Positions 1 to 11,660 of a DNA stretch of 64,000 nucleotides are shown in pieces (position 1 is the first letter of the stretch; each line of letters begins with the position of its first letter). The position numbers and the translations under genes were made by a program. The stretch lies in the NCBI RefSeq assembly GCF_038449125.1, contig NZ_CP151800.1:3878406-3942405 (forward strand). Direction: 5' to 3'. The stretch is from Kosakonia sp. BYX6. GTDB lineage: Bacteria > Pseudomonadota > Gammaproteobacteria > Enterobacterales > Enterobacteriaceae. The notes beneath the pieces were generated by a model, which did not search any database, was not told the DNA's origin, and saw only the letters and a program-made list of their open reading frames with translations.

Positions 1-418
1 CGTCACGTTGCGCCAGGTAGTCGTTGACGGTGACCACGTGCACACCTTTACCACTCAGGGCGTTCAGGTAAGCCGGCAGGGTTGCGGTCAGAGTTTTACC
101 TTCACCTGTCCGCATTTCTGCGATGCAGCGATCGTTAAGCACCATGCCGCCCAGAAGCTGCACATCAAAGTGGCGCATGCCGAACACACGTTTACTCGCT
201 TCACGAACAACTGCGAAGGCTTCCGGCAACAGGTTATCTACGCTCTCGCCTTTTTCCAGACGTGCGCGGAACTCCGCCGTTTTGCCTTTTAGCTCTTCAT
301 CACTGAGCTTCTCCATGGCAGGTTCCATGGCATTGATCTGGACAACCGTTTTGCGCATGCGACGCAGTGTACGATCGTTACGGCTACCGAAAACTTTTGT
401 TAACAAATTGATTAGCAT
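1..418 (-). CDS. secA: SecA preprotein translocase ATPase, N-terminal part (cut by window edge)
   Basis: Motor ATPase that drives unfolded preproteins through the SecYEG channel at the inner membrane. Only the first ~139 codons are present; the rest lies left of base 1. The product starts [20 protein letters not shown], the usual SecA start, and reaches the first nucleotide-binding domain, where a Walker A motif MRTGEGKT is visible near residues 102-109, followed by [13 protein letters not shown]. The ATG at 416-418 follows the secM stop by 59 bases. In E. coli translation of secA is coupled to secM, and that arrangement is kept here. Identification is secure from the conserved N-terminus and the secM-secA order. 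Confidence 0.97.
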   Translation of the reverse strand, partial: MLINLLTKVFGSRNDRTLRRMRKTVVQINAMEPAMEKLSDEELKGKTAEFRARLEKGESVDNLLPEAFAVVREASKRVFGMRHFDVQLLGGMVLNDRCIAEMRTGEGKTLTATLPAYLNALSGKGVHVVTVNDYLAQRD

Positions 419-429
419 AATAAAAATCT

Positions 430-484
430 CAAATGCTCCGCTCGGCGAAGCTAAAAAATGGATAAAGCACTCTATTTTTAGCTG
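430..484 (-). promoter_or_regulatory. secM-secA stem-loop region
   Basis: Between the secM stop and secA start an inverted repeat, AGCTAAAAAT paired with ATTTTTTAGCT (449-483 on the plus strand), covers the last secM codons and the spacer. In E. coli a helix in this place hides the secA ribosome-binding site until a ribosome stalls on secM. The pairing is seen; its role is inferred from that system. Confidence 0.5.
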
Positions 485-984
485 AGATAATGCGGGCCGG
501 CGCGTATGCCTTGTACCTGGCTTATCCAGGCAGACACACTAAACGAGGCGTGCGGAGTAAAAGACGTTTGTGCCGTCAGACGGACAATAGTTGGCGGCCT
601 GCTTTCCAGCGTCAGCAATGCGCTGAGCGTATCCAGCAAAGCAAGATGATGTGCCTGAATCGGCAGAGGCTCTTCCGTTGCAACGGGCAGCGTTTGCGGC
701 GCCATAGCGAACGAAAGATGACGAATAACGGTACGGATGGCATGTTGATGCCAGTAATCGACAGTGAAGTTCGGGCGGCGTTTCGCTTCCAATAATGCGA
801 GGCTGGTGAAATTGACTGTGCCTGCACTATCGTGATTGCGGGTAGTTTCGCGCGCAGGCTGCGCAGATTCGGGATTGCTGGCAAGTGCGGGCAAACCAAA
901 ACTCGCCGCGACCATCCCTAATAAGAGATGCGGCCAGAAATAGCGTCTGCCAAATTGTCGCCAACGCGTCAGAATTCCGCTCAC
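478..984 (-). CDS. secM: SecM secretion monitor (translation arrest protein)
   Basis: Exported regulatory peptide that stalls its own ribosome when Sec export is slow, which opens the secA start site. I take the GTG at 982-984 ([12 protein letters not shown]), giving 168 residues, close to 170 in E. coli; an ATG 20 codons upstream adds sequence absent from the family. The signal sequence has a basic start and hydrophobic core, [16 protein letters not shown], near residues 20-35. The arrest motif sits at the C-terminus: F148, W153, I154 and GIRAGP at 159-164, followed by only HYLS. Every residue known to be needed for arrest in E. coli is kept; the spacer reads WISQVQ instead of WISQAQ. Low conservation elsewhere is normal for SecM. 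Confidence 0.95.
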   Translation of the reverse strand: MSGILTRWRQFGRRYFWPHLLLGMVAASFGLPALASNPESAQPARETTRNHDSAGTVNFTSLALLEAKRRPNFTVDYWHQHAIRTVIRHLSFAMAPQTLPVATEEPLPIQAHHLALLDTLSALLTLESRPPTIVRLTAQTSFTPHASFSVSAWISQVQGIRAGPHYLS

Positions 985-1182
985 TTGCTCCACCAAAAAA
1001 GACGCTTTCCTGAAATTGCGTCTGTGTATGTCGATTGCGCCCAAATATTACCACTAAAGCCGCTTGTACCACAGCAGTATTCAGGCTTTACAGGGGATAA
1101 AACTGGCCAGGAAAGCAGCAACCAAACGCCGTGGAATGCGGTTTTGTATGGAATGGACAGAAGAAAAGATGTGCTGAACGCA

Positions 1183-1241
1183 CAAAGAAAAACGACTGGC
1201 TTCCCTGACCGGAGAGAGTGCCAGGTTAACCAGTCGATTTT
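1183..1241 (-). terminator. Intrinsic terminator after lpxC
   Basis: CGACTGG (1193-1199) and CCAGTCG (1230-1236) form a perfect 7-bp stem. On the minus strand it is followed by a T-rich tract (complement of 1184-1192), so it would end lpxC transcripts before secM. Ts at 1238-1244 make it possibly bidirectional. Confidence 0.7.
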
Positions 1242-1254
1242 TTTAGCTATGGCG

Positions 1255-2271
<1,017 letters not shown>

Positions 2272-3423
2272 TTAATCCGCTTGCTTACGCAGAAACGCCG
2301 GAATGTCCAGATAATCAGGCTCTTTGTTGGTTTGCGGTGTATTGTCGTTAACCACTTTAGAAACCTGTTTCTGCTCTTGCTGCATCGGCTGCATGCCGTG
2401 CTGCTGGTAGCGATCCATAACCGGTTGCTGCGCCTGTTTGTTGGTCACCAGTGTGATCTCAGGACGCTTATCCATACCGATGCCGGTCGCAACAACCGTC
2501 ACGCGCAGTTCGTCGTTCATATCCGGGTCGAGTGACGTACCGATAACCACAGTCGCGTTATCAGATGCGAACGCACGAATGGTGTTACCAACAGTCTCGA
2601 ACTCGTCCAGACGCAGATCGAAGCCCGCCGTGATGTTAACCAGTACGCCACGCGCGCCAGACAGGTCGATATCTTCCAGCAGCGGGCTGGAAATCGCCAT
2701 TTCGGCCGCTTCTTCCGCGCGATCTTCACCGCTCGCCACGCCAGAGCCCATCATCGCGTAGCCCATTTCGGACATCACGGTGCGCACGTCAGCGAAGTCG
2801 ACGTTCATCAGACCCGGACGAGTAATCAGTTCGGCGATACCCTGCACAGCGCCTTTCAGCACGTCATTCGCCGCGCCAAACGCGTCCAGCAGAGAAATAC
2901 CGCGACCCAGCACTTTCAGCAGCTTGTCGTTCGGAATAGTAATCAGCGAGTCCACATGTTTGGACAGCTCAGTGATACCCTGCTCCGCAAATGCCATGCG
3001 CTTTTTGCCTTCGAAATTGAAAGGCTTTGTCACCACCGCAACGGTCAGGATACCCAAGTCTTTAGCCACTTCAGCCACCACAGGTGCTGCACCAGTACCG
3101 GTACCGCCACCCATGCCCGCTGCGATAAAGACCATGTCAGCGCCTTCCAGCGCAGCGCGCAACGCTTCACGATCTTCTTCCGCCGCGTTACGGCCAACTT
3201 CAGGGTTAGCACCAGCGCCCAGACCTTTGGTGATTCCACCGCCAATCTGAATGGTTTGACCCACCGCAGTTTTACGCAACGCCTGAGCGTCGGTATTCAC
3301 GGCGAAGAATTCAACCCCTTCAATGCGCTCGCGCACCATATGTTCTACGGCATTACCGCCGCCGCCACCGACGCCGATGACTTTAATCACCGCGTCGTTG
3401 GTTAATTCCATAGGTTCAAACAT
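2272..3423 (-). CDS. ftsZ: Cell division GTPase FtsZ
   Basis: Tubulin-like GTPase that polymerises into the Z ring at midcell and recruits the divisome. At 383 residues it equals E. coli FtsZ. The tubulin signature GGGTGTG is near residues 104-110, and the T7 synergy loop NVDFADVR near 207-214 supplies the acidic residues that trigger hydrolysis in the neighbouring subunit. A Gln-rich variable linker (about 320-365) leads to the conserved C-terminal peptide [14 protein letters not shown], which binds FtsA and ZipA. It lies 61 bases after ftsA, and that gap contains a stable hairpin in the transcript. Confidence 0.99.
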   Translation of the reverse strand: MFEPMELTNDAVIKVIGVGGGGGNAVEHMVRERIEGVEFFAVNTDAQALRKTAVGQTIQIGGGITKGLGAGANPEVGRNAAEEDREALRAALEGADMVFIAAGMGGGTGTGAAPVVAEVAKDLGILTVAVVTKPFNFEGKKRMAFAEQGITELSKHVDSLITIPNDKLLKVLGRGISLLDAFGAANDVLKGAVQGIAELITRPGLMNVDFADVRTVMSEMGYAMMGSGVASGEDRAEEAAEMAISSPLLEDIDLSGARGVLVNITAGFDLRLDEFETVGNTIRAFASDNATVVIGTSLDPDMNDELRVTVVATGIGMDKRPEITLVTNKQAQQPVMDRYQQHGMQPMQQEQKQVSKVVNDNTPQTNKEPDYLDIPAFLRKQAD

Positions 3424-3444
3424 AATCTCTCTCCGTTGTGCCTG

Positions 3445-3480
3445 TCGCCTGAGACCGCTAATTCTCTACGGTCTCTGAAA
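3445..3480 (-). promoter_or_regulatory. Hairpin in the ftsA-ftsZ spacer
   Basis: GAGACCG (3451-3457) and CGGTCTC (3469-3475) form a perfect 7-bp stem with an 11-base loop just upstream of the ftsZ ribosome-binding site. The T run lies on the wrong side for a terminator in the minus direction. It is therefore more likely a leader RNA structure or processing site than a transcription stop. Confidence 0.45.
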
Positions 3481-3484
3481 AAAA

Positions 3485-4741
3485 TTAAAACTCTTTTCGC
3501 AGCCAGCTGTTGATTCTTTTGAACCACGAACCGACTGACGCACGTTTTTCGACTTCCGCTTCACCACTTAAATGGGTCTCTTTCCCGTAGTGCAGCAGCC
3601 CCACCGCCGTTGAATAATACGGCTCCTGGGCGTAATCAGTTAAGCCAGTAATATTAAGAGGTGCGCCAATACGCACCTGCGTATGAAACACGCGCTGCGC
3701 GCAGGCCGCCAGGCCTTCAATTTGCGCGGCGCCACCCGTCAATACAATCCCCGCCGCGAGGTGATGTTTCACACCCTGCTGACGAAGTTGCTCCTGCAAC
3801 TGCAAAATCTCGTCGTTCACCAGATTGAGCAGCTCGGTGTAACGCGGCTCAATCACATCTGCAAGCGTCTGGCGCTGCAGGCTACGCGGCGGCCGACCGC
3901 CGACGCTCGGCACTTCGACGCTTTCGTCTTTACCCACCAACGAGCCAAGCGCACAGCCGTGGCGAACTTTAATCGCCTCGGCATCGCTCGGCGGCGTACC
4001 GAAAGCGTAAGCGATATCGCTAGTCACCACATTCCCCGCGTAAGGGATAACTTTGGTGTGACGCAGCGCGCCGCCGGTGTAAACCGCCATGTCCATCGTA
4101 CCACCGCCAACATCGACAACGCAGACACCCAGTTCGCGTTCGTCTTCCGTTAACACGGAATAGCTGGACGCCAGTCCGGCGAAAATAAGTTGGTCAACTT
4201 TCAAACCACATCGTTCAACTGCTTTAACGATGTTTTTCGCCATATCGTTATGGCAGGTAATCAAGTGCACCTTCGCTTGCATGCGCACACCGGACAGACC
4301 TACCGGGTTTTTGATACCTTCCTGGTAATCAATGGCGTACTCCTGCGGAATCACATGCAACACGCGGTGCTCATCACGCACACGCACTGACTTGGCGGTA
4401 TGCACCACGTTTTCCACATCTTCCAACGTTACTTCTTCTTCTGAAATCGGCACCATACCAATTTCGTTCTGGCAACTAATGTGTTTCCCCGAGAGCGCAA
4501 GGTAGACCGAGGAGATCTGGCAATCGGCCATCAGTTCGGCCTGATCGATGGCGCGCTGTACGCACTTCACCACCGACTCCAGATCGTTAACTCCGCCTTT
4601 GTCCATCCCGCGGGATGGGCAACTGCCTACGCCAATGATATTCACAATACCGTCGGGCAGAACTTCCCCTACTAAAGCGGCGACCTTCGCGGTGCCAATC
4701 TCCAGTCCAACTACCAGTTTTCTGTCCGTCGCCTTGATCAT
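3485..4741 (-). CDS. ftsA: Cell division protein FtsA
   Basis: Actin-like protein that tethers FtsZ to the inner membrane and recruits later division proteins. The 418-residue product starts [20 protein letters not shown]; the phosphate-binding loop [12 protein letters not shown] and the later [14 protein letters not shown] and [10 protein letters not shown] motifs belong to the actin/Hsp70 ATPase fold. The C-terminal amphipathic helix [15 protein letters not shown] is the membrane-targeting sequence. It is two residues shorter than my recollection of E. coli FtsA (420), apparently in the linker before that helix (KRASVGS). The start overlaps the ftsQ stop by four bases (ATGA), indicating translational coupling. 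Confidence 0.98.
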   Translation of the reverse strand: MIKATDRKLVVGLEIGTAKVAALVGEVLPDGIVNIIGVGSCPSRGMDKGGVNDLESVVKCVQRAIDQAELMADCQISSVYLALSGKHISCQNEIGMVPISEEEVTLEDVENVVHTAKSVRVRDEHRVLHVIPQEYAIDYQEGIKNPVGLSGVRMQAKVHLITCHNDMAKNIVKAVERCGLKVDQLIFAGLASSYSVLTEDERELGVCVVDVGGGTMDMAVYTGGALRHTKVIPYAGNVVTSDIAYAFGTPPSDAEAIKVRHGCALGSLVGKDESVEVPSVGGRPPRSLQRQTLADVIEPRYTELLNLVNDEILQLQEQLRQQGVKHHLAAGIVLTGGAAQIEGLAACAQRVFHTQVRIGAPLNITGLTDYAQEPYYSTAVGLLHYGKETHLSGEAEVEKRASVGSWFKRINSWLRKEF

Positions 4742-5586
4742 TGTTGCTCTGCCTGTGCCTGATTCTGTTGTGCCTGATTTTGCTGCTGATTCGGTTCCTG
4801 AACTGGCGCGTCTTTCCAGCCTACAGCCGCACCTGAGTCATAGCGTAAATCCACGTAGCTTATCGCTTTGCCATCCGCCTGAGCCTGCTGCTGCAAAACC
4901 GGGTAGAGCTCGACAAAGCGCGAAAGGCGTTTCATCGTATCGCCACGGCCCAGGTTCAGCTTGATGTCGTTACTCAGCGTCACCTGCCATGAGCGCCGCG
5001 CCGTCATCGCCGCTTCTTTTAACGTGAACTTATCCTTCGCCAGCACTTGCCCCATATCGCGGTAGCCCTGCAATACTTCGCTTTCACTGCCTTCAGGGCC
5101 GTACAGCATCGGTAAAATCTGCTTACTGGTCCGCTCGGCCGGAACGCTGAACGCGTTACCGTCCACATCAACCATATGCTGGTCATTCCACCGCGCAATG
5201 GGCACATATTCAACCAGATGAATCTTCAATTCGTCTGGCCACTGCTTTCTGACGCTCGCCTGCTTGATCCACGGCAGGCGCTCAATCTGGCTCTGAATGA
5301 TGTTGACGTCCTGCGTCATAAACGTGCCAGGCGCGCCCAGCGCCAGAATCGACTGGCGAATGTCATCGTTACGGGTGTAATGACGGTCGCCCGTCAACAC
5401 CAGTCTCGACAACGGCAAACGTTGCGCATCGTCCATCCAGCCCAACACCACCCAGCCGCTAACAAACACGGTGCACAGCACCGTCAACAGGAACACAATG
5501 CCTGCAAGGCGCGTTCCATTGTTGCGGCGGGAGGTGGCCACTGCCTCCGCTTCGCGATTTCGCGTGTTCAGCGCAGCCTGAGACAT
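4738..5586 (-). CDS. ftsQ: Cell division protein FtsQ
   Basis: Bitopic inner-membrane protein that links early and late divisome parts through FtsB and FtsL. The start [10 protein letters not shown] (ATG 5584-5586) gives 282 residues; a longer in-frame start adds 11 unrelated residues. One membrane segment (about 27-50, [20 protein letters not shown]) follows a basic cytoplasmic tail. A periplasmic POTRA domain ([20 protein letters not shown]) and the FtsQ beta-domain follow. The C-terminus is Gln/Asn-rich (residues 266-282) with a repeated NQAQ element; it is several residues longer than I recall for E. coli (276). It sits one base after ddlB and overlaps ftsA by four. Confidence 0.97.
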   Translation of the reverse strand: MSQAALNTRNREAEAVATSRRNNGTRLAGIVFLLTVLCTVFVSGWVVLGWMDDAQRLPLSRLVLTGDRHYTRNDDIRQSILALGAPGTFMTQDVNIIQSQIERLPWIKQASVRKQWPDELKIHLVEYVPIARWNDQHMVDVDGNAFSVPAERTSKQILPMLYGPEGSESEVLQGYRDMGQVLAKDKFTLKEAAMTARRSWQVTLSNDIKLNLGRGDTMKRLSRFVELYPVLQQQAQADGKAISYVDLRYDSGAAVGWKDAPVQEPNQQQNQAQQNQAQAEQQ

Positions 5587-5587
5587 A

Positions 5588-6508
5588 TCACTCCGCCAGA
5601 TCCAGAATACGAACAACAAGTTGCGAGAAACTCAGCCCCGCCTGACGCGCCGCCATCGGCACCAGGCTATGGCTGGTCATTCCCGGCGAAGTATTCGCCT
5701 CAAGCAAGTAAAACTGCCCGTCGCTATCCAGCATGGCGTCAATTCGCCCCCAACCGCGGCAGCCTAAAAGGTGCCATGCTTTTCGCACCAGGGACTGCAA
5801 TATGGCTTCACGTTCCTCTTCCAGACCTGATGGGCAGAAATATTTCGTCTCATCAGAGAGATACTTCGCCTCATAATCATAGAAGATTCCTGCATGTTGG
5901 ATACGAATCGACGGTAAAATTTCGTTTCCAAGCAGCGCGACGGTAAATTCTGGCCCACTGAGCCATTTTTCGATCAGAACTTCATCATCATGTTGAAATG
6001 CAAGGGCCAACGCCGCCTGCAGATCAGCACTTTTGTCAACTTTTGACATGCCAACGCTGGAACCTTCGCGGCAGGGCTTGACAATAACAGGCAACCCCAA
6101 CTCATCAATGCGTTGAATATCATCATCTTTTAGGCCTGATTCAAATTTACTGCGCGTCACAGCGACCCAAGGCGCAACCGGCAGCCCCGCACCTTGCCAC
6201 AGCAACTTGCTGCGCAATTTATCCATCGAAATGGCAGAAGCCATCACACCGCTGCCGGTATAAGGCACACCAGTCAATTCCAGCAGCCCCTGCAAAGTTC
6301 CGTCTTCACCGCCACGGCCATGCAAGGCGATAAACGCTTTGCTAAAACCCATCTCTTTCAGGCGGGTGACATCGACATCGCGCGGATCAATACCGTGCGC
6401 GTCCACGCCGCCATCACGCAAACCTGCCAGCACCGCTGCACCAGAATTGAGCGAAACGTCACGCTCGGCGGAGGTTCCGCCCAGCAGAACCGCTACTTTC
6501 TCAGCCAC
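5588..6508 (-). CDS. ddlB: D-alanine--D-alanine ligase B
   Basis: Cytoplasmic ATP-grasp ligase that joins two D-alanines to give the dipeptide added by MurF. It has 306 residues, the same as E. coli DdlB, starting with GTG ([20 protein letters not shown]) preceded by GGAGGAG. Conserved features are the N-terminal [14 protein letters not shown], the central [16 protein letters not shown] (E. coli reads PSREG there) and the C-terminal Mg/ATP site [16 protein letters not shown] tyrosine in the active-site loop ([15 protein letters not shown]) fits a D-Ala-D-Ala rather than D-Ala-D-Lac enzyme. It overlaps murC by eight bases. Confidence 0.98.
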   Translation of the reverse strand: MAEKVAVLLGGTSAERDVSLNSGAAVLAGLRDGGVDAHGIDPRDVDVTRLKEMGFSKAFIALHGRGGEDGTLQGLLELTGVPYTGSGVMASAISMDKLRSKLLWQGAGLPVAPWVAVTRSKFESGLKDDDIQRIDELGLPVIVKPCREGSSVGMSKVDKSADLQAALALAFQHDDEVLIEKWLSGPEFTVALLGNEILPSIRIQHAGIFYDYEAKYLSDETKYFCPSGLEEEREAILQSLVRKAWHLLGCRGWGRIDAMLDSDGQFYLLEANTSPGMTSHSLVPMAARQAGLSFSQLVVRILDLAE

Positions 6509-7976
6509 GATGCTCCTCCTCCGGGGTCTGCGGTTTCAATTTGCTCTGCGCAAGGCTACGCGCGATTTTGCCGATATTCCCCGCGCCCTGAATCAGAATG
6601 AGATCGTTACCGGTCAGCACTGGCGCCAGCATCGCAGCAACCTGTGTCGGATCGGACACCAAAATCGGGTCGATCTTGCCGCGACCGCGAATCGTGCGGC
6701 ATAGCGAACGGCTGTCTGCGCCAGGGATCGCCGCTTCACCCGCCGGGTAAACCTCCAGCATCAACAGAGCATCGACCTGCGTCAGCACATTGGCAAAGTC
6801 GTCATACAGATCGCGGGTACGCGTGTAACGATGCGGCTGAAACAGCATGACCAGATTTTTATCCGGCCAGCCCGCACGCGCGGCTTTAATTGTCGCGTCC
6901 ACTTCCGTTGGATGGTGACCGTAATCATCCACCAGCATCGCCGTACCGGCTTTACCGTTTACCGCATCCAGCGGGAATTCGCCGAGGAAATCAAAACGAC
7001 GGCCCGTTCCCTGGAAGCTTTCCAGCGCGCGCAAAATCGCCTCGTCGTCAATGCCCTCTTCTGTTGCCACCGCAACCGCCGCCGCCGCGTTCAGCGCGTT
7101 ATGGCGACCCGGCGCATTCAACGTCACGCGCAGTACCGGTTTATCCTGGCGCACCAGCGTGAAATGCCCCTGCGGGCCGCTCTGGCGGTAATCTTCAACG
7201 CGCACATCTGCGTCGTCGCTAAAACCATAAGTCGTGATCTGACGACCCACGCGCGGCAGCAGTTCGCGGATAACCGGGTCATCAACGCACATCACCGCAC
7301 GGCCGTAAAACGGCAAATTGTGCAGGAAATTAATAAACGTCGTTTTCAAATTCTCGAAGTCGCCCTGGTAGGTATCCATATGATCGGCTTCGATATTGGT
7401 GACAATCGCCACCATCGGTTGCAGATGCAGGAAGGAGGCGTCGCTCTCATCCGCTTCGGCAATCAGATAACGGCTGTGTCCCAGGCGCGCATGCACCCCG
7501 GCGGCTTTTACCAGCCCACCGTTAACAAAAGTCGGGTCCAGCCCAGCTTCTGCGTAAATACTGGACACCATCGCGGTGGTGGTCGTTTTCCCGTGCGTAC
7601 CGGCAATGGCGATGCCATGGCGAAAACGCATCAATTCAGCCAGCATCTCCGCGCGGCGAATCACCGGGATACGAGCTTCTTGCGCGGCGACGATCTCTGG
7701 GTTATCGGCAGAAATCGCGCTGGAGACCACAACAACGCTGGCATCGCTGACATTTTCCGGGCGATGATTGAAATAAATCGTGGCACCAAGCGACGTCAGC
7801 TGCTGCGTCACCGGGTTCGGCGCCAAATCGGAACCGCTAATCTGGTAGCCTTCGTTGGCCAGCACTTCGGCAATACCGCCCATGCCAGCACCGCCAATGC
7901 CAACGAAGTGAATGTGCCGGACGCGTCGCATCTCGGGCACGATTAAACGCAGTTTCGCCAGTTCTTGTGTATTCAT
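6501..7976 (-). CDS. murC: UDP-N-acetylmuramate--L-alanine ligase MurC
   Basis: First of the four ATP-dependent Mur ligases; adds L-Ala to UDP-MurNAc in the cytoplasm. The 491 residues match the E. coli length. The N-terminal UDP-binding loop reads [17 protein letters not shown], the central ATP-binding P-loop [12 protein letters not shown] lies near residue 125-135, and the C-terminal domain has [13 protein letters not shown], typical for MurC. It is the last of the clustered murG-murC-ddlB genes and overlaps ddlB. A 57-base gap separates it from murG, one of the few non-overlapping junctions in the cluster. Confidence 0.98.
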   Translation of the reverse strand: MNTQELAKLRLIVPEMRRVRHIHFVGIGGAGMGGIAEVLANEGYQISGSDLAPNPVTQQLTSLGATIYFNHRPENVSDASVVVVSSAISADNPEIVAAQEARIPVIRRAEMLAELMRFRHGIAIAGTHGKTTTTAMVSSIYAEAGLDPTFVNGGLVKAAGVHARLGHSRYLIAEADESDASFLHLQPMVAIVTNIEADHMDTYQGDFENLKTTFINFLHNLPFYGRAVMCVDDPVIRELLPRVGRQITTYGFSDDADVRVEDYRQSGPQGHFTLVRQDKPVLRVTLNAPGRHNALNAAAAVAVATEEGIDDEAILRALESFQGTGRRFDFLGEFPLDAVNGKAGTAMLVDDYGHHPTEVDATIKAARAGWPDKNLVMLFQPHRYTRTRDLYDDFANVLTQVDALLMLEVYPAGEAAIPGADSRSLCRTIRGRGKIDPILVSDPTQVAAMLAPVLTGNDLILIQGAGNIGKIARSLAQSKLKPQTPEEEHRG

Positions 7977-8033
7977 TCTCTAAACGCCATCGACTTCTAA
8001 AATCGGCGCGACGCAAAAAGGCGTCGCCAGTAT

Positions 8034-9101
8034 TTATGCCTGAGCTGCCAGGCTGACTTCATGCGCCACCCGCTCGGTGGCATCCGGGATGGCCGCCGCG
8101 CGCGCGCGTTCAGCCATCTCTAGTAATGCTTCGCGGTTCCAGCCCGCGAGCGTTGCCGCAACCGCCTCAACGGTAAATTGCGGCTGTTCCAAAATTTTCG
8201 CCGCGCCCACTTTTTCCAGCGGCAGCGCATTCCAGTACTGCTGGCGATCTTTGTGCTGGAACGGCACAAACAACGCCGGCAAACCGGCGGCGGCAATTTC
8301 GCTTACCGTCAGCGCGCCGGAGCGGCACACCACGACATCCGCCCAGGCGTAGGCCTGCGCCATATCGTCAATAAATTCCGTCACTTTATGCAGTACTTCG
8401 CCCGCAGCGGCATACGCCTGTTCAACATCCTGCTGCGCGCCTTTCCCGCTCTGATGCCAGATGGTCACCGCCGCGCCCAGTTTCGCCGCCACTTTCGGCA
8501 TGGTCTGGTTCAGCACGCGTGCGCCTTGCGACCCGCCAACCACCAGCACACGTACCGGCCCTTCGCGGCCCGGCAGACGTTCTTGCGGCAGGGGCAACGC
8601 CAGCACATCGACGCGTACCGGGTTACCCACCACTTCCGCTTTCGGGAATGCGCCGGGGAACGCCTGCATCACTTTGGTGGCGATTTTCGCCAGCCATTTG
8701 TTGGTCAACCCGGCGATACCGTTTTGCTCATGCAACACCACCGGAATACCCAGCGACCAGGCGGCAAGCCCGCCAGGCCCGGATACATAACCGCCCATGC
8801 CCAGCACGACGTCCGGCTTGAAGCGCTGCATAATCGCGCGCGCCTGCCGCCAGGCGTTAAAAATACGAATGGGCGCAAACAATTGCGCCTTGATGCCTTT
8901 ACCGCGCAGGCCGGAGATGCGAATGAAGTCAATCTCGATACCGTGTTTCGGTACCAGGTCAGCCTCCATGCGATCGGCGGTTCCGAGCCAGCGCACTTGC
9001 CAACCCTGATCCATCAAATGGTGCGCGACCGCAAGACCGGGGAACACATGCCCGCCGGTACCGCCCGCCATCACCATTAACCGCTTCGGTTGACCACTCA
9101 T
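8034..9101 (-). CDS. murG: MurG, lipid I to lipid II GlcNAc transferase
   Basis: GT28 glycosyltransferase on the cytoplasmic face of the inner membrane; moves GlcNAc from UDP-GlcNAc onto lipid I to make lipid II. The start [21 protein letters not shown] (ATG 9099-9101) gives 355 residues as in E. coli; the codon just before it is a GTG one position upstream and is less likely used. Glycine loops [21 protein letters not shown] and [14 protein letters not shown] are all present, as is the UDP-GlcNAc site [17 protein letters not shown] with [12 protein letters not shown]. The start codon shares one base with the ftsW stop. Confidence 0.98.
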   Translation of the reverse strand: MSGQPKRLMVMAGGTGGHVFPGLAVAHHLMDQGWQVRWLGTADRMEADLVPKHGIEIDFIRISGLRGKGIKAQLFAPIRIFNAWRQARAIMQRFKPDVVLGMGGYVSGPGGLAAWSLGIPVVLHEQNGIAGLTNKWLAKIATKVMQAFPGAFPKAEVVGNPVRVDVLALPLPQERLPGREGPVRVLVVGGSQGARVLNQTMPKVAAKLGAAVTIWHQSGKGAQQDVEQAYAAAGEVLHKVTEFIDDMAQAYAWADVVVCRSGALTVSEIAAAGLPALFVPFQHKDRQQYWNALPLEKVGAAKILEQPQFTVEAVAATLAGWNREALLEMAERARAAAIPDATERVAHEVSLAAQA

Positions 9102-10342
9102 CACACACCTCGTGTAAACGCCTGGGCTTTCTCCAGACGCGTTTCATAATCTATGCGCAGCAACAGCGTTATCGCCGTTGACATAATCAATAAACTGGAA
9201 CCACCGTAACTGATAAGCGGCAAGGTCAACCCTTTGGTTGGCAGCATACCGGCTGCCGCACCAACGTTAACCAGCGCCTGGAAACTAAACCAGATACCTA
9301 TTGAGCAGGCCAGAAAACCGGAGAAGCGATGATCGATTTCCAGCGCTTTTCGGCCAATGGACATGGCGCGGAAAGCGACGAAGAATACCATTAAAAGTGC
9401 GGCTACCACACCGATATAACCGAGTTCCTCTCCAATAATGGAGAAGATGAAGTCGGTATGCGCTTCCGGCAGATACTCCAGTTTCTGGATCGAGTTGCCA
9501 AGCCCCTGCCCCCACAGCTCACCGCGACCAAACGCCATCAGTGACTGGGTAAGCTGATAACCGCTGCCGAAGGGATCTTCCCACGGATTCCAGAACGATG
9601 TTACGCGGCGGATACGATACGGTTCGGCAAGGATCAACAGCACCACAGCCGAGATGCCCATGCCGATGATGGCGATAAATTGCCACAGCTTCGCGCCCGC
9701 CAGGAACAGCATCGCCAGCGTGGTGATAAACAGCACCACCACTGTACCGAGGTCCGGCTGCGCCAGCAGCAGCACCGCCAATACCAGAATCACGCCCATC
9801 GGTTTTAAGAAGCCGCGCAGGTTGTTACGTACTTCATCCACTTTGCGCACCAGGTAGTTCGCCAGGTAGCAAAACAGCGACAGTTTGGTGAACTCGGCCG
9901 GCTGGAAACGCATCAGCCCGAGATCGATCCAGCGCGATGCCCCGTTGATCGAGCTGCCAACAACCAGCACCACCAGCAGCATGATGATCGCGGCGATCAG
10001 CATGACTGAGCTGTATTTTTGCCAGAAATCCATTGGCAGACGCAGCGTGACCATCGCCATACAAAACGACAGGAACAGATACAAGGCGTGGCGTTTCGCG
10101 AAGAAGAACGGATCGTCGGTCAAACGCTGGCCCACCGGCATTGACGCCGAGGTCACCATAATAAAACCGATTGCCGCCAGGCCCAGCGTCAACCACAGCA
10201 ACGTGCGGTCGTACATCACCAGGCTGTCGGTATCTTTCTGTCGCGAGCCCATTACCCAGCCTTTCAACGCCGCAAACAACCACGCCAGGAGACCATATCC
10301 TGGCAGGAGCGGCATTCTCGGGCGGGGAAGCGTTAAACGCAT
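9101..10342 (-). CDS. ftsW: FtsW, septal SEDS peptidoglycan glycosyltransferase
   Basis: Polytopic inner-membrane SEDS protein that polymerises lipid II at the septum together with FtsI. 413 residues (414 recalled for E. coli), with about ten membrane segments. SEDS hallmarks are visible: [11 protein letters not shown] after the first helix, [29 protein letters not shown] with the catalytic Asp, the large periplasmic loop with [20 protein letters not shown], and the C-terminal [13 protein letters not shown]. It shares one base with murD (TAATG) and one with murG, consistent with one long transcript. Confidence 0.98.
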   Translation of the reverse strand: MRLTLPRPRMPLLPGYGLLAWLFAALKGWVMGSRQKDTDSLVMYDRTLLWLTLGLAAIGFIMVTSASMPVGQRLTDDPFFFAKRHALYLFLSFCMAMVTLRLPMDFWQKYSSVMLIAAIIMLLVVLVVGSSINGASRWIDLGLMRFQPAEFTKLSLFCYLANYLVRKVDEVRNNLRGFLKPMGVILVLAVLLLAQPDLGTVVVLFITTLAMLFLAGAKLWQFIAIIGMGISAVVLLILAEPYRIRRVTSFWNPWEDPFGSGYQLTQSLMAFGRGELWGQGLGNSIQKLEYLPEAHTDFIFSIIGEELGYIGVVAALLMVFFVAFRAMSIGRKALEIDHRFSGFLACSIGIWFSFQALVNVGAAAGMLPTKGLTLPLISYGGSSLLIMSTAITLLLRIDYETRLEKAQAFTRGV

Positions 10343-11658
10343 TAGCCTAACTCCTGCGCCAGACGGGTAAAGACATCACCCCGTTGTTCGAAATTCTTAA
10401 ACTGATCAAGGCTGGCGCAAGCGGGTGATAACAGCACCATATCGCCCGGCTGCACGCGCGCGGCAATCAGCCGCATCGCCTGATCCATGGTTTCCGTTTG
10501 CTCAGCCACTTCCGGGCGCAGCGCCGCAAGTTCAGCGCCATCACGCCCGAAGCAGTACAACCGAATACGATCGCCGCCGAGATAACGCTTCAGCGGCGAG
10601 AAATCCGCCGACTTACCGTCGCCGCCTAACAACAAGTGCAGCGTGCCATCAACGTGCAGGCCATTCAGCGCCGCTTCGGTGCTGCCGACGTTGGTAGCTT
10701 TCGAGTCGTTTACCCAACGCACGCCGTTGTGTTCCAGCGCCAATTGGAAACGGTGCGCCAACCCACTAAAAGTGGTCAACGCTTTCAGGCTGCTGGCGCG
10801 CGGTAAACCGGCGGCATCCGCCAGCGCCAGCGCCGCCAGCGCATTGGTGTAGTTGTGCTGGCCGCTCAGTTTCATCTCTTTGACGTTCAGCACTTTTTCG
10901 CCTTTCACGCGCAGCCAGGTTTCGCCCTGCTGGCGGTTCAGGTGATAGTCGCCCACATCAACGCCAAAACTGACGCAGCGCTCATCAGCACCGCGCACCG
11001 GCATGGTTAATGCATCATCGGCATTGACCACACAGACTTTCGCGTTTTCGTACACGCGAAGTTTGGCGGCGCGATACTGCTGCAACCCGAACGGATAACG
11101 ATCCATATGATCTTCCGTCACGTTGAGAATGGTTGCCGCCACGGCCTGTAAACTCGCTGTGGTTTCCAGTTGGAAGCTGGAAAGCTCCAGTACATACAAC
11201 TCGCGCGCCTCATCCAGCAACATCAACGCCGGCAGGCCGATATTGCCGCCAACGCCCACATTCTTACCGGCGGCTTCGGCCATTTCGCCCACCAGTTTGG
11301 TGACGGTGCTTTTGCCGTTCGAACCGGTAATGGCGATAACCGGTGCTTGCGCTTCACGACAGAACAGTTCGATATCGCCAACAATTTCCACGCCCGCATC
11401 CGCCGCTGCGCTCAGGGAAGGGTGCGCCAGCGCGATTCCGGGGCTGGCAACAATCAAATCGGCGGCCAGCAGCCAGTCATCATTGAGACTACCAAGATGG
11501 CGCTCGACCGTTTCCGGCAGCTTATCCAGCCCCGGCGGCGTAACACGCGTGTCCATGACCCGTGGCGTGACACCGCGCGCGAGGAAAAAGTCCACGCAGG
11601 CCAGGCCTGTCAGGCCTAAACCGATGATGACGACTTTTTTACCCTGGTAATCAGCCAT
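10342..11658 (-). CDS. murD: UDP-N-acetylmuramoyl-L-alanine--D-glutamate ligase MurD
   Basis: Second Mur ligase, adding D-Glu to UDP-MurNAc-L-Ala. It has 438 residues as in E. coli. The Rossmann-like N-terminus reads [21 protein letters not shown], the P-loop [16 protein letters not shown] is near residues 108-122, and the C-terminal domain carries DSKATN and [18 protein letters not shown], both MurD-typical. Its product enters the pathway before MurE. Placement between mraY and ftsW is the standard dcw order. Confidence 0.98.
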   Translation of the reverse strand: MADYQGKKVVIIGLGLTGLACVDFFLARGVTPRVMDTRVTPPGLDKLPETVERHLGSLNDDWLLAADLIVASPGIALAHPSLSAAADAGVEIVGDIELFCREAQAPVIAITGSNGKSTVTKLVGEMAEAAGKNVGVGGNIGLPALMLLDEARELYVLELSSFQLETTASLQAVAATILNVTEDHMDRYPFGLQQYRAAKLRVYENAKVCVVNADDALTMPVRGADERCVSFGVDVGDYHLNRQQGETWLRVKGEKVLNVKEMKLSGQHNYTNALAALALADAAGLPRASSLKALTTFSGLAHRFQLALEHNGVRWVNDSKATNVGSTEAALNGLHVDGTLHLLLGGDGKSADFSPLKRYLGGDRIRLYCFGRDGAELAALRPEVAEQTETMDQAMRLIAARVQPGDMVLLSPACASLDQFKNFEQRGDVFTRLAQELG

Positions 11659-11660
11659 GA

